Source of the DNA: CAZWBR01 sp964404205 | GTDB taxonomy: Bacteria; Bacteroidota; Bacteroidia; Bacteroidales; Prolixibacteraceae | Reading direction: 5' to 3' | DNA length: 54,863 nucleotides | Assembly: GCA_964404205.1 (NCBI GenBank) | Contig: CAYOJD010000009.1 | Span: 1 to 54,863 of the forward strand | Shown: piece by piece, positions 35,156 through 44,290 of the stretch | Numbering within the stretch: position 1 is the first letter of the stretch | Layout: every line of letters starts with the position of its first letter | Program-made: the position numbers and the translations under genes | The notes under the pieces: generated by a model | Told to the model about the DNA's origin: nothing | Database searches by the model: none | Seen by the model: only the letters and a program-made list of their open reading frames with translations

Positions 35156-36142
35156 ATGCTCAAAAATTTAATAGCACAAACAGGCAAAAGCGGCAGACAA
35201 TTACTGCTCGATTTTCAAACGCTACAGCTTGGGGTGTGGCCAATGGCTGCCGCCAATTACGAAGGCTTGCGAAAAATCGAAGAAAAGAGTTTTGTCTTCA
35301 GCGGATTCAGGGTAAAGGTACAGTTTAACCCCGAAAGGATTCGCTCGTCGGCAGCCAAAGTCGATCAGAAATCGATTGCAGAAAGGGCATGTTTTCTGTG
35401 CGGCAAAAATCGTCCTGCTGAACAAAAAGTTGTGGAATGGGAAGGCCGCTATCACATTTTACTGAACCCTTTCCCGATTTTTCGGCACCATTTTACCATC
35501 GCCGCCATCGAGCATATCGATCAGCGGTTTTACGGAGGAATGGTGGATATGCTGATGATTGCTGCCGACATGGAAGGGTTTACCCTTTTTTACAACGGAC
35601 CCGAGTGTGGGGCATCGGCACCCGACCATCTCCATTTTCAGGCAGGAGAAAACAGCTTTATGCCGGTTGAATCGGAATTTAAGAAGCTGAAAACAAACGA
35701 TAACAACCTGTTGCTATCGACCGAAAAGAGCAAAATTTGGGCTTTCGACCATTATTTGCGCAACATGGTTTCGATTGAAACTTCCGATATGATTGAAGGG
35801 ATAAAAGCCCTCGAGTTTATTTTCGATAAACTGGGTACTTTTCAGCCCGAAAAGGAAGAGCCAATGCTTAATGTACTCTGCTATTTTCGCGAAGGAAGAT
35901 GGATTATCCATCTCTTTCCCCGCAAGTTACACCGCCCGTCACAATTTTTTGCCGAAGGCGGTGCGCAAATTTTGCTCAGCCCGGCATCGGTCGATTTTGG
36001 CGGTGTTTTCATCACCCCGCGCAAGGAAGATTTTGACAAAATCACCGCTGCCGATATTGCTGATATCTTTGGACAGGTTACATTGGACAAAGTCAATTTT
36101 GAACAATTAAAAGAATCGATTTCCAACGAATTGAAATTTTGA
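35156..36142 (+). CDS. DUF4922 protein, GalT/HIT-like nucleotidyltransferase or phosphorylase
   Basis: Cytoplasmic protein of 328 aa. A Cys pair CFLC (79-82) may bind metal. NPFPIFRHHFTI (104-115) and DHLHFQAG (157-164) are the key blocks. The latter has the H-x-H-x-Q form of galactose-1-P uridylyltransferase and Ap4A or GDP-hexose phosphorylases; HIT hydrolases have a third His where this has Gln. It should thus form a nucleotidyl-His intermediate and move NMP to or from a sugar phosphate. With 2-3 bp to its neighbours (GT2 and GNAT) it is tightly coupled to them. An NDP-amino sugar step is likely, but the substrate is unknown. Confidence 0.85.
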   Translation: MLKNLIAQTGKSGRQLLLDFQTLQLGVWPMAAANYEGLRKIEEKSFVFSGFRVKVQFNPERIRSSAAKVDQKSIAERACFLCGKNRPAEQKVVEWEGRYHILLNPFPIFRHHFTIAAIEHIDQRFYGGMVDMLMIAADMEGFTLFYNGPECGASAPDHLHFQAGENSFMPVESEFKKLKTNDNNLLLSTEKSKIWAFDHYLRNMVSIETSDMIEGIKALEFIFDKLGTFQPEKEEPMLNVLCYFREGRWIIHLFPRKLHRPSQFFAEGGAQILLSPASVDFGGVFITPRKEDFDKITAADIADIFGQVTLDKVNFEQLKESISNELKF

Positions 36143-36145
36143 CAG

Positions 36146-36622
36146 ATGAATAAACCGGCAGTCGTTATCCGAAAAGTTGGCATCGGCGATATCGCCGTCA
36201 TGACGCGCTACAGAATTGATTATCTGGCAGAATTACAGGGCGACCGCGATGAAGCTTACCGCTATCAACTCGCTGCCGAGCTTGAATATTTCTTCAAAAG
36301 CGAGATGGCTGCCGGACGTTTTTTTGCCTTAATGGCTGAAAAAGAGGGAAAAGCTGTGGCTTTCGGAGCCATGATCATCAAACGGGTTCCGGGCGATTTT
36401 AACAAGTCGTCGTACCTCGAAGGAGATATTCTGAATATGTACACCCTGCCGGAAGAAAGGCGAAAAGGAATTTCATCGATGATTCTTGAATCGCTGTTGG
36501 CTGAGGCCAAAATTATGAATATCAGCAAAGTTGCACTTCATACCTCGAACGATGGCGAATCGCTTTACCGCAAATTCGGCTTCAACGATCCGGCCTATCC
36601 AGTCCTGGAAAGGGCGATTTGA
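36146..36622 (+). CDS. GNAT N-acetyltransferase
   Basis: Cytoplasmic GNAT of 158 aa. The start VVIRKVGIGDIAVMTRYRI is a typical beta1-alpha1. The acetyl-CoA loop is EERRKGISSMIL (about 109-120), and the C-terminus NISKVALHTSNDGESLYRKFGF is the classic motif B region. It lies 3 bp after the DUF4922 gene. In this cluster it may acetylate an amino sugar or a peptide amine (inference). Confidence 0.92.
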   Translation: MNKPAVVIRKVGIGDIAVMTRYRIDYLAELQGDRDEAYRYQLAAELEYFFKSEMAAGRFFALMAEKEGKAVAFGAMIIKRVPGDFNKSSYLEGDILNMYTLPEERRKGISSMILESLLAEAKIMNISKVALHTSNDGESLYRKFGFNDPAYPVLERAI

Positions 36623-36672
36623 AAATCACGTTAATCGAAATCATCATTTTTAACTTTTTAGCTTTTAACCAG

Positions 36673-38004
36673 ATGACTCAACCCACACTAAAAATCGGCA
36701 TCATGTACGAACCCCAAATCAGGTTTGTGCTGAACGGGAACTATATTTTCGGGCCTACCGGTAAAATTTTCTCAGGCGAACACCAGATACAATACCGTTC
36801 CGGAGATTTCTTTCTTGATGATGAAAAAATTATAAATCAAGACATTATATTCAAACCTGAGAATTACGAAACGGCCTCATTCGATTTGCTCGATGTGACC
36901 ATTGGTATAAAATTTCATTGGGAAAGAAAGGAAAACCAACGATTTAAAGGTTCGCTACAGGTGATTTCGGAAGATGAAAAACTGACGGCTATCAACTTGT
37001 TGCCGCTCGAAGATTACCTTGTCAGCGTAATTTCTTCGGAAATGAGCGCGACCAGCAGCATTGAACTACTGAAAGCGCATGCGGTTATTTCGCGTTCGTG
37101 GTTACTGGCCCAGGTAGTGAAGGGGAACGAGCTGAAAGCATCGAAAGCACAATATAATCCAGTATTTGAGTCAGATACACAATACATTCGCTGGTACGAC
37201 CGTGAAGATCATCGTCATTTTGATGTTTGTGCCGACGATCACTGTCAGCGTTATCAGGGTATCACACGCCAAACCAGTCTGCTTGTCGAGGAAGCTATCC
37301 GCGAGACTTTAGGAATGGTTTTGATGTACGACGGAAAAATTTGTGATGCCCGTTTTTCGAAAAGTTGCGGAGGGATTGCCGAGACTTTCGAAAATGTATG
37401 GGAACCGGTTCAGCATCCCTATTTGCAAGCCATTAACGATAACGATGGCAACAATGGAAATTGGGATCGTGATTTGACGAATGAAAAAGCAGCCGACTGC
37501 TGGATACGTAACGCACCGGAAGCCTTCTGCAACACGACCGACAAAAAAGTGCTTTCGCAGGTATTAAACGATTATGATCAGGAAACCAAAGATTTTTACC
37601 GTTGGAAAGTAATTTACACCCAGGACGTTATTGCAGAATTAATTGCCCGAAAGAGTGGTCGCGACTTCGGACAAATCATCGATTTGGTTCCCCTTCAACG
37701 CGGAAAATCGGGGCGATTGATGCAACTAAAAATCGTTGGTTCGAAGCGAACACTGACAATTGGCAAAGAGCTGGAAATCAGAAAGACCCTTTCCGAGTCA
37801 CATCTCTACAGTTCGGCCTTTGTGGTTGATAAAAAAGATATTGTTGATGGCATTCCCGGCGAATTTGTGTTAACCGGAGCCGGCTGGGGCCATGGTGTGG
37901 GCCTTTGCCAGATTGGGGCTGCCATGATGGGAGAAAAAGGTTATCGCTTTGACCAAATTTTGCACCATTATTTCGTTGGAGCCGGACTTCAAAAGATATA
38001 TTAA
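36673..38004 (+). CDS. SpoIID/LytB-domain protein, probable lytic transglycosylase
   Basis: 443 aa from the ATG chosen. SpoIID signatures: LPLEDYLVSVISSEM with the catalytic-type Glu123, then ELLKAHAVISRSWLL, FSKSCGGIAETFENVW, and GAGWGHGVGLCQIGAAMM near the end. A His/Cys cluster (HRHFDVCADDHCQ, about 180-192) resembles the zinc site known in clostridial SpoIID. The family cuts peptide-free glycan strands to 1,6-anhydro-MurNAc ends. There is no evident signal peptide, which is odd for a wall enzyme. A TTG at 36619, overlapping the previous stop, would add a short hydrophobic N-terminus, but ATG is more likely. It sits 85 bp before ampG. Confidence 0.88.
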   Translation: MTQPTLKIGIMYEPQIRFVLNGNYIFGPTGKIFSGEHQIQYRSGDFFLDDEKIINQDIIFKPENYETASFDLLDVTIGIKFHWERKENQRFKGSLQVISEDEKLTAINLLPLEDYLVSVISSEMSATSSIELLKAHAVISRSWLLAQVVKGNELKASKAQYNPVFESDTQYIRWYDREDHRHFDVCADDHCQRYQGITRQTSLLVEEAIRETLGMVLMYDGKICDARFSKSCGGIAETFENVWEPVQHPYLQAINDNDGNNGNWDRDLTNEKAADCWIRNAPEAFCNTTDKKVLSQVLNDYDQETKDFYRWKVIYTQDVIAELIARKSGRDFGQIIDLVPLQRGKSGRLMQLKIVGSKRTLTIGKELEIRKTLSESHLYSSAFVVDKKDIVDGIPGEFVLTGAGWGHGVGLCQIGAAMMGEKGYRFDQILHHYFVGAGLQKIY

Positions 38005-38089
38005 CAGCGAAAGAAGACAAACTATTATATAAAATTAAGGAATTCAAGCGGTTGCCAGACGTTAGTTTTCGCAAAAAACGAATAAAAAA

Positions 38090-39952
38090 ATGAAACCCAC
38101 CACCCGAAATCCCTGGTTATGGATACCGTCGCTCTACTTTGCAGAGGGTATTCCCTATGTCGTTGCCATGACCGTTGCTGTGATTATGTTTAAACGACTT
38201 GGCATTTCAAATGCCGATATAGCCCTTTATACCAGCTGGTTATACCTACCGTGGGTAATCAAGCCGCTCTGGAGCCCAATTGTCGATCTGCTCAAAACCA
38301 AAAGATGGTGGATTGTGGTGATGCAATTGGTTATTGGTGCCGGGCTGGGCGGTGTAGCGCTGGCCATCCCATTGCCCGGGTTCTTCAAAATTACGCTGAT
38401 CTTCCTTTGGTTACTGGCTTTCAGCTCTGCCACGCACGACATTGCTGCTGACGGATTCTATATGCTTGGTTTGCAGGAACACCAGCAAGCCTATTTTGTT
38501 GGCATCCGAAGCACTTTCTACCGGATAGCGATGATTACCGGACAGGGATTACTGATTATTCTTGCCGGTTTTTTTGAAACATCCACCGGATTAAAACCGA
38601 TAGAGATAACCGTAGATGCCAATCCAGCTTATTCGCAATCTGTTGTAATTCCAGAGAATAGATTGTCAAATGACGAGTCAGACGGGAAAAGTTACTTTAT
38701 GACTTTACCCCAACAGGTACAGGTCTCGACCGAAAATATTGCTGTTGAGAGGCTCGACTCAATACGACGGTTTATTTCAAATCATAATCAAACCAATGGC
38801 TTCGTTCACCATAGTAATGCCGGACAATCGTCAAAACAGAACAAAGAGAAAGGTTCGTTATGGTCAAACTACGTTTCGGAACCGCTGACAGTTTTTCTAA
38901 AAAAGCATTTTCAAAGCGAGAAGCCGGTTGCAGATGCCAAAAGCTTGACCGGAAATGTGACTGTGGTCGCCATCAGATTAAGTTCTCCGCCCCAGAAAGG
39001 GAAAGAGATGGTGCTCAATACGAAGTTCAGCAATGGCGATAACAGCATTAAATTAATTGAAGGAGAGCGATTCACATTTAACAACACCAACTGGGACAAA
39101 CCTGCCTATCTGCTTTTTCAAGTCGACCACAAGTTGAACCGAGCGTCGCAGGCCACTTTTAAAGGAACATCCGGGAATATCCATCTGGCCTGGAGTATTA
39201 CTTTCCTGATTTTGGCCGGGTTGTTCGTTATCTTCTTCTTTTACCATCGGTTTATCCTTCCTTATCCGCTCACCGACAAACAAGCCGAACGTCAGCAAGG
39301 AAATCTCTTCAAAGATTTTTTCGAGACTTTCGGTTCGTTTTTCCGCAGAAAAGATATTGGTATCGTACTTTCATTCTTACTGTTATATCGTTTCGGCGAA
39401 GCTCAGCTGGTAAAAATGGCCTCTCCGTTTATGCTTGACTCGCGGGCTGTGGGCGGCCTTGGCCTTACGACAGGTGATGTTGGTCTGCTCTACGGGACTT
39501 TCGGGATCCTGTCGCTTACAGCAGGCGGAATCCTGGGTGGAATTGCCGCATCGCGCAAAGGGTTGAAATTCTGGTTATGGTGGATGGTAATGGCCATTAA
39601 TCTACCTCACATGGCTTATGTCTATCTGGCTTATTTCCAACCTGAAAACCAGCTAATTATTGGTTTATGTGCAGCAATCGAACAGTTCAGCTATGGTTTT
39701 GGCTTTACTGCTTATATGTTATACATGATTTATATTTCTGAAGGTGAGCACAAAACAGCCCACTTTGCCATTGCCACCGGCTTTATGGCACTTGGGATGA
39801 TGATTCCGGGAATGTTTTCGGGCTGGCTGCAAGAGATAATTGGCTACAAATATTTCTTCGTATGGATTATGCTCTGTATGATTCCGGCAGTTATTCCGGT
39901 ACTTTTTGTGAAAGTGAAGCCAGAATTTGGAATCAAAAAGAAAGAAAACTAA
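38090..39952 (+). CDS. AmpG-type muropeptide permease with large periplasmic insertion
   Basis: Major facilitator importer of 620 aa. AmpG marks: YFAEGIPYVVAMTVAVIMFK at the start, LGISNADIALYTSWLYLPW, and FSSATHDIAADGFYM (111-124), a highly conserved block. Helices 1-5 or 6 end near residue 162. A soluble stretch of about 200 residues (163-364) then separates them from the later helices (from about 365). Typical AmpG proteins have no such domain. It would bring anhydro-muropeptides or GlcNAc-anhydroMurNAc into the cytoplasm, next to the SpoIID gene whose product could make them. Confidence 0.92.
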   Translation: MKPTTRNPWLWIPSLYFAEGIPYVVAMTVAVIMFKRLGISNADIALYTSWLYLPWVIKPLWSPIVDLLKTKRWWIVVMQLVIGAGLGGVALAIPLPGFFKITLIFLWLLAFSSATHDIAADGFYMLGLQEHQQAYFVGIRSTFYRIAMITGQGLLIILAGFFETSTGLKPIEITVDANPAYSQSVVIPENRLSNDESDGKSYFMTLPQQVQVSTENIAVERLDSIRRFISNHNQTNGFVHHSNAGQSSKQNKEKGSLWSNYVSEPLTVFLKKHFQSEKPVADAKSLTGNVTVVAIRLSSPPQKGKEMVLNTKFSNGDNSIKLIEGERFTFNNTNWDKPAYLLFQVDHKLNRASQATFKGTSGNIHLAWSITFLILAGLFVIFFFYHRFILPYPLTDKQAERQQGNLFKDFFETFGSFFRRKDIGIVLSFLLLYRFGEAQLVKMASPFMLDSRAVGGLGLTTGDVGLLYGTFGILSLTAGGILGGIAASRKGLKFWLWWMVMAINLPHMAYVYLAYFQPENQLIIGLCAAIEQFSYGFGFTAYMLYMIYISEGEHKTAHFAIATGFMALGMMIPGMFSGWLQEIIGYKYFFVWIMLCMIPAVIPVLFVKVKPEFGIKKKEN

Positions 39953-39990
39953 CAACATCGGATAGCAATCTCCATCAAAATAAATTGATA

Positions 39991-41817
39991 ATGAATGGGT
40001 TGTTCAGACTTGGTTTATTGGTCGCATTAATAGCCGTTGGCATATTTCGTACAGCGGCGCAGGAAAACGATTTATCCTACCGGGAACAAATAGAAAATTC
40101 ATTTGTACTGCTTTCCAATCATGGCCAAATAATACCGTTCGTACAGCTCGATACGCTGCATGTTGCGGCAATATGGCCATCCGGCAGCAATTTTGGCACA
40201 TTCGGAAAAATGCTGAACAACTATATGAAAGTGGATACGTTTCAGGTTAAAGCCGGTCAATCGGCCTTGCAACTAAAACCATATCGCTTTATCATTGCAG
40301 TCGTACAGACACAGGATGAATGGGAAATGGTACAAAGCACCATTCCTGCCGGGAGCAAAACGGGTTTGGTCGTGCTGGGCAAAGCCAGCAATTTTCAGCA
40401 TATTGATTCAAATGACAATGAATCATTTTTGTTATATAGCGAAAATGATGATTTATATGCACAGCAAGTGGCAGCCGAAATTATTTTCGGAGGGGTTGCC
40501 GCAAAAGGTAAGCTTGCAACAGGTTTGGGCAAGCAATTCAGCGCAGGCGAAGGAATTGAAACTTCCGATCCAATTCGATTGAAATATAGCATTCCCGAAG
40601 AAGCTGGTCTCAATGGTAAGCAATTTAGCCACCGCATCGATTCGATTGTTGGCCATGCGCTCGAAAAGAAAGCCTTTCCGGGATGTAATGTGTTGGTCGC
40701 CCGTAAGGGAATGATAATTTTCAGAAAAGCTTATGGTTATCAAACCTTTGAACATACAACACCCGCTTCGGTCGACGATTTATACGATCTGGCGTCGGTT
40801 ACAAAAATTAGTGGCGGTGCCCCGGGGATCCTGAAACTATACGATGAAGGGAAAATAGACCTCGACCGCCCGGTGGCAGACTACTATCCGGAATGGCGTA
40901 AAAGGTTTTTTCATCCATCGGATAAATCGGACATCACACTTCGGGAGTTGTATGCCCATCAGTCAGGTTTGGTGCCATTTATTGGCTTTTGGAAAAGGAC
41001 TTTACAAGATGGCAAGCTGTCGGCCAAATGGTACCGCACTGAAAAAGATGGTCGTCACACCCTTTATGTTGCACCCAATATCTGGCTAAAAAAGCGGTTT
41101 ACCCAAACGGTCAATCGCCAAATCAGAAAAACGCCGCTGAAGAGCCGCGGTAAATATGTCTACAGTGATCTTCCGCTGGTTATCACGCCCAAAATTGTTG
41201 AAAAAAGCGCTCAAGTTAATTTTGTAAAATATCTCGACGACAATTTCTACCGACCTCTTGGCGCAACAACCCTGACATACAAACCACTCGATAAATTTCA
41301 GAAAGAGCGGATTGCACCAACCGAGCTGGATAACTATTATCGTTTTCAGCAGATTCAGGGAAGTGTACACGATGAGTCGGCAGCAGTTATGGGTGGGATT
41401 TCAGGGAATGCCGGTCTTTTTGCCAACGCCAACGATCTGGCTAAACTGATGCAGATGTACCTTCAAATGGGAGAGTATGGCGGCAAACGTTATGTGAGCG
41501 AAGCAACAATGAAAGTGTTTACCCAATCGCAATTCCCCGAAAGTGGAAACCGCAGAGGTATCATCTTCGACAAACCACTGATTGACAATCAGCTAAAAAC
41601 GGATGCCGAAAGCTATCCCTGCAAGGAAGTAAGTGCCGGGAGTTTTGGTCATTCCGGTTTCACCGGCACATTTGTTTGGATTGACCCCAAAGAAGAATTG
41701 CTTTATATCTTCCTGTCGAACCGGGTTTTTCCTACGCGTGAAAATAATCTTATTAGCGACCTGAATGTCAGAACAGCAATCTTATCGGCCATTTATAAAA
41801 GCATAAAATTCAATTAA
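39991..41817 (+). CDS. beta-lactamase-fold serine hydrolase with relict GH3 C-terminal domain
   Basis: A 608-aa exported protein, starting at the ATG giving MNGLFRLGLL (signal 1-23). Residues 30-205 resemble the C-terminal sandwich of GH3 beta-N-acetylglucosaminidases: SFVLLSNHGQIIPF, then AAEIIFGGVAAKGKLATGLG and KYSIPEEAGL. The GH3 catalytic barrel, which precedes this domain in the roughly 1000-aa Bacteroidetes GH3/beta-lactamase fusions, is absent. The C-terminal part (about 212-608) is a class C/PBP-like serine hydrolase: SVTK (269-272), YSD (391-393) and HSG (554-556). It may be a D,D-peptidase or amide hydrolase on stem peptides. It lies 38 bp after ampG and 16 bp before namZ. Confidence 0.85.
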   Translation: MNGLFRLGLLVALIAVGIFRTAAQENDLSYREQIENSFVLLSNHGQIIPFVQLDTLHVAAIWPSGSNFGTFGKMLNNYMKVDTFQVKAGQSALQLKPYRFIIAVVQTQDEWEMVQSTIPAGSKTGLVVLGKASNFQHIDSNDNESFLLYSENDDLYAQQVAAEIIFGGVAAKGKLATGLGKQFSAGEGIETSDPIRLKYSIPEEAGLNGKQFSHRIDSIVGHALEKKAFPGCNVLVARKGMIIFRKAYGYQTFEHTTPASVDDLYDLASVTKISGGAPGILKLYDEGKIDLDRPVADYYPEWRKRFFHPSDKSDITLRELYAHQSGLVPFIGFWKRTLQDGKLSAKWYRTEKDGRHTLYVAPNIWLKKRFTQTVNRQIRKTPLKSRGKYVYSDLPLVITPKIVEKSAQVNFVKYLDDNFYRPLGATTLTYKPLDKFQKERIAPTELDNYYRFQQIQGSVHDESAAVMGGISGNAGLFANANDLAKLMQMYLQMGEYGGKRYVSEATMKVFTQSQFPESGNRRGIIFDKPLIDNQLKTDAESYPCKEVSAGSFGHSGFTGTFVWIDPKEELLYIFLSNRVFPTRENNLISDLNVRTAILSAIYKSIKFN

Positions 41818-41833
41818 CCAATCATATCGAACG

Positions 41834-43066
41834 ATGAATCTCAAATCAACACTATTGACCATTTTACTGCTTGCAACCCTTGGCTTAATGGCCTCGCCCA
41901 AAGTTAAAACGGGAATTGAGGTCCTTCGCGACAATGGTTTTAAGTCGCTTCAAGGCAAACGGGTGGGACTAATTACCAATCCAACCGGGGTTGATGCACA
42001 GCTTAAACCGACCATCGATATCCTGAACGAAGCCCCTGGGGTAAAGCTGGTTGCGCTCTACGGTCCTGAGCATGGTGTCCGTGGCGATATTCACGCCGGC
42101 GACCATGTTGAAACGGCAATCGACAAAGCCACCGGGGTTCCTGTTTATTCACTCTATGGCAAAACCCGTAAACCTACCGCCGAGATGCTGAAAGATGTCG
42201 ACATCCTGGTATATGATATTCAGGATATTGGTTGTCGGTCGTATACCTACATCAGCACAATGGGGCTGGCAATGGAAGCGGCCGCCGAACACAATATCGA
42301 GTTTATGGTATTGGACAGGCCCAACCCGGTTTCGGGAACCAAAATCGAAGGCAATCTTACTGAGGATGGCTTTATTTCGTTTGTAAGCCAGTTCAAGATT
42401 CCTTATCTCTACGGCTTAACGTGCGGCGAACTGGCTCAAATGCTCAATGGTGAACAGATGCTGCAAAAACAGTGCAAGCTAACTGTCATCCCTGCCAAAG
42501 GATGGAAACGTAGTATGACATTCGAACAGACCGGACTGCCCTGGGTCCTTACATCGCCGCATGTTCCGCAAGCCAACTCGGCATTCCATTACGCTGCTTC
42601 CGGAATTTTGGGCGAGCTCAATTTCATGTCGATAGGTGTGGGGTATACCCTCCCGTTTCAACTCTTTGCCAAAGATTCTATCGATGCACAATTGCTTACA
42701 ACAAAACTCAATGCGCTCCGTTTACCAGGCGTACTTTTTCGCCCCATCTATCTGAAACCATTTTACGCCGTTGGCCAGGGGAAAGCCTATTCGGGGGTAC
42801 AATATTATATTACCGATTATGCCCGTGTACGTCTCACCGAGATTCAGTTTTGGGTAATGCAGGCAATGGCCGAACTTTATCCTGAAAAGATATGTTTCGG
42901 CCCAGAGTCGGAGAATAGGTTTGGTATGTTTGACAAGGTTTGTGGTTCAGACCAGATAAGGGTTTTACTTTCAAAAAATATGAAAGCCGCTGATATTTTG
43001 CCTTACTGGCGAAAAGATGAAACTGCGTTCCGCCAATTATCAAAAAAGTATTACCTTTATAAGTAA
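41834..43066 (+). CDS. NamZ-type exo-beta-N-acetylmuramidase (DUF1343/GH171), copy 1
   Basis: A 410-aa exported protein (signal 1-20). DUF1343 marks: GKRVGLITNPTGVD, LYGPEHGVRGD with Glu79, YDIQDIGCRSYTYI (127-140) and LDRPNP (160-165). The family was shown in Bacillus subtilis (NamZ, formerly YbbC) and Tannerella forsythia to release MurNAc from the non-reducing end of glycan strands. Its free MurNAc product fits the kinase and murQ genes of this locus. A second copy follows after 15 bp, as the NamZ1/NamZ2 pair of T. forsythia, whose members differ in substrate size. Confidence 0.93.
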   Translation: MNLKSTLLTILLLATLGLMASPKVKTGIEVLRDNGFKSLQGKRVGLITNPTGVDAQLKPTIDILNEAPGVKLVALYGPEHGVRGDIHAGDHVETAIDKATGVPVYSLYGKTRKPTAEMLKDVDILVYDIQDIGCRSYTYISTMGLAMEAAAEHNIEFMVLDRPNPVSGTKIEGNLTEDGFISFVSQFKIPYLYGLTCGELAQMLNGEQMLQKQCKLTVIPAKGWKRSMTFEQTGLPWVLTSPHVPQANSAFHYAASGILGELNFMSIGVGYTLPFQLFAKDSIDAQLLTTKLNALRLPGVLFRPIYLKPFYAVGQGKAYSGVQYYITDYARVRLTEIQFWVMQAMAELYPEKICFGPESENRFGMFDKVCGSDQIRVLLSKNMKAADILPYWRKDETAFRQLSKKYYLYK

Positions 43067-43081
43067 CCATTAACCTCCGAC

Positions 43082-44290
43082 ATGAAAAAAGTTCAATTAT
43101 TAGTTGCCACGATTCTGGTTTTAGCAGTAATGAGCGTGCATGCCAACATGGACGAAAATCAATCCAATATTAAGACAGGCGCTGAACAGACTGAAAAATA
43201 TCTGCCTATACTGAAAGGGAAACAGATTGCCATTGTAGCCAACCAAACATCAGTTATTGGCAAAACATTATTGGTCGATTCGCTGAAATCGCTTGGCGTA
43301 AATATTGTCAAGATCTTTGGACCGGAACATGGTTTTCGCGGAACGGCCAGTGCCGGTGCAGTAGTTGGCGACAGTATCGATGCCAAGACCGGAATTCCCG
43401 AAATATCGCTTTACGGGAAGAAAAGCAAACCATCGAAAACAGATCTGGCCAATGTCGATTTGGTAATATTTGATATTCAGGATGTCGGCGCACGATTTTA
43501 CACCTATATCAATCTGCTGGCGAAGGTTATGGAGGCTTGCGCTGAAAACAACCGAGAATTGTTGATCCTCGACAGGCCTAATCCCAATGGCTATCTTGTC
43601 GATGGCCCTATTCTCAATATGGAACTAAAATCGGGCATCGGACAATTTCCCATTCCCATAGCCCACGGCATGACCATTGGCGAATTAGCCGGAATGTATA
43701 ACGGGGAAAAGTGGCTGTCCAACGGTGTACAGTGCAATTTTACCGTGATTACGGTGGCCAATTATACGCACAATATGGCTTATACATTGCCGGTTGCACC
43801 ATCGCCCAATTTGAATACACAACAGTCGGTTTTGCTTTACCCGTCGGTATGCCTTTTCGAAGGAACCATTATCAGTCAGGGACGAGGCACCCAATTCCCC
43901 TTCACCGTTTTGGGCAATCCCGATTTAAAAGGAAAATACAGTTTCAGTTTCACGCCGGTAAGCATGAAGGGAATGGCCGAAACACCGCTTCACCAGGACA
44001 AAGCCTGCTACGGGATCGATCTTCGCAACTACAACCGTAATTTGTTACGCGAGACGGGAAAAATCAATCTCAAATGGCTCATCGAACTCTACAAAGCCTA
44101 TCCCGACAAGGAAAAGTTCTTTGATTCGAAGCAAAGCAAACAAATTGGCAATTTCGATAAACTGGCTGGCACCAGCGCACTGCGCGAACAAATCATAGCA
44201 GGCACAACAGAAGCAGAGATACGGGAATCGTGGGAACCAGCCCTCAGCGAATATAAACAACTTAGGCTTAAATATTTGCTCTACAAGTAA
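43082..44290 (+). CDS. NamZ-type exo-beta-N-acetylmuramidase (DUF1343/GH171), copy 2
   Basis: A 402-aa exported paralogue of the gene before it (signal 1-21). The same landmarks appear: GKQIAIVANQTSV, IFGPEHGFRGT with Glu82, FDIQDVGARFYTYI (130-143) and LDRPNPNGY (163-171). The two proteins are clearly divergent, so this is an old duplication with likely split roles, for example free glycan ends versus peptide-bearing or short muropeptides. Last gene of the long run from 23.8 kb; a 311-bp gap follows. Confidence 0.93.
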   Translation: MKKVQLLVATILVLAVMSVHANMDENQSNIKTGAEQTEKYLPILKGKQIAIVANQTSVIGKTLLVDSLKSLGVNIVKIFGPEHGFRGTASAGAVVGDSIDAKTGIPEISLYGKKSKPSKTDLANVDLVIFDIQDVGARFYTYINLLAKVMEACAENNRELLILDRPNPNGYLVDGPILNMELKSGIGQFPIPIAHGMTIGELAGMYNGEKWLSNGVQCNFTVITVANYTHNMAYTLPVAPSPNLNTQQSVLLYPSVCLFEGTIISQGRGTQFPFTVLGNPDLKGKYSFSFTPVSMKGMAETPLHQDKACYGIDLRNYNRNLLRETGKINLKWLIELYKAYPDKEKFFDSKQSKQIGNFDKLAGTSALREQIIAGTTEAEIRESWEPALSEYKQLRLKYLLYK

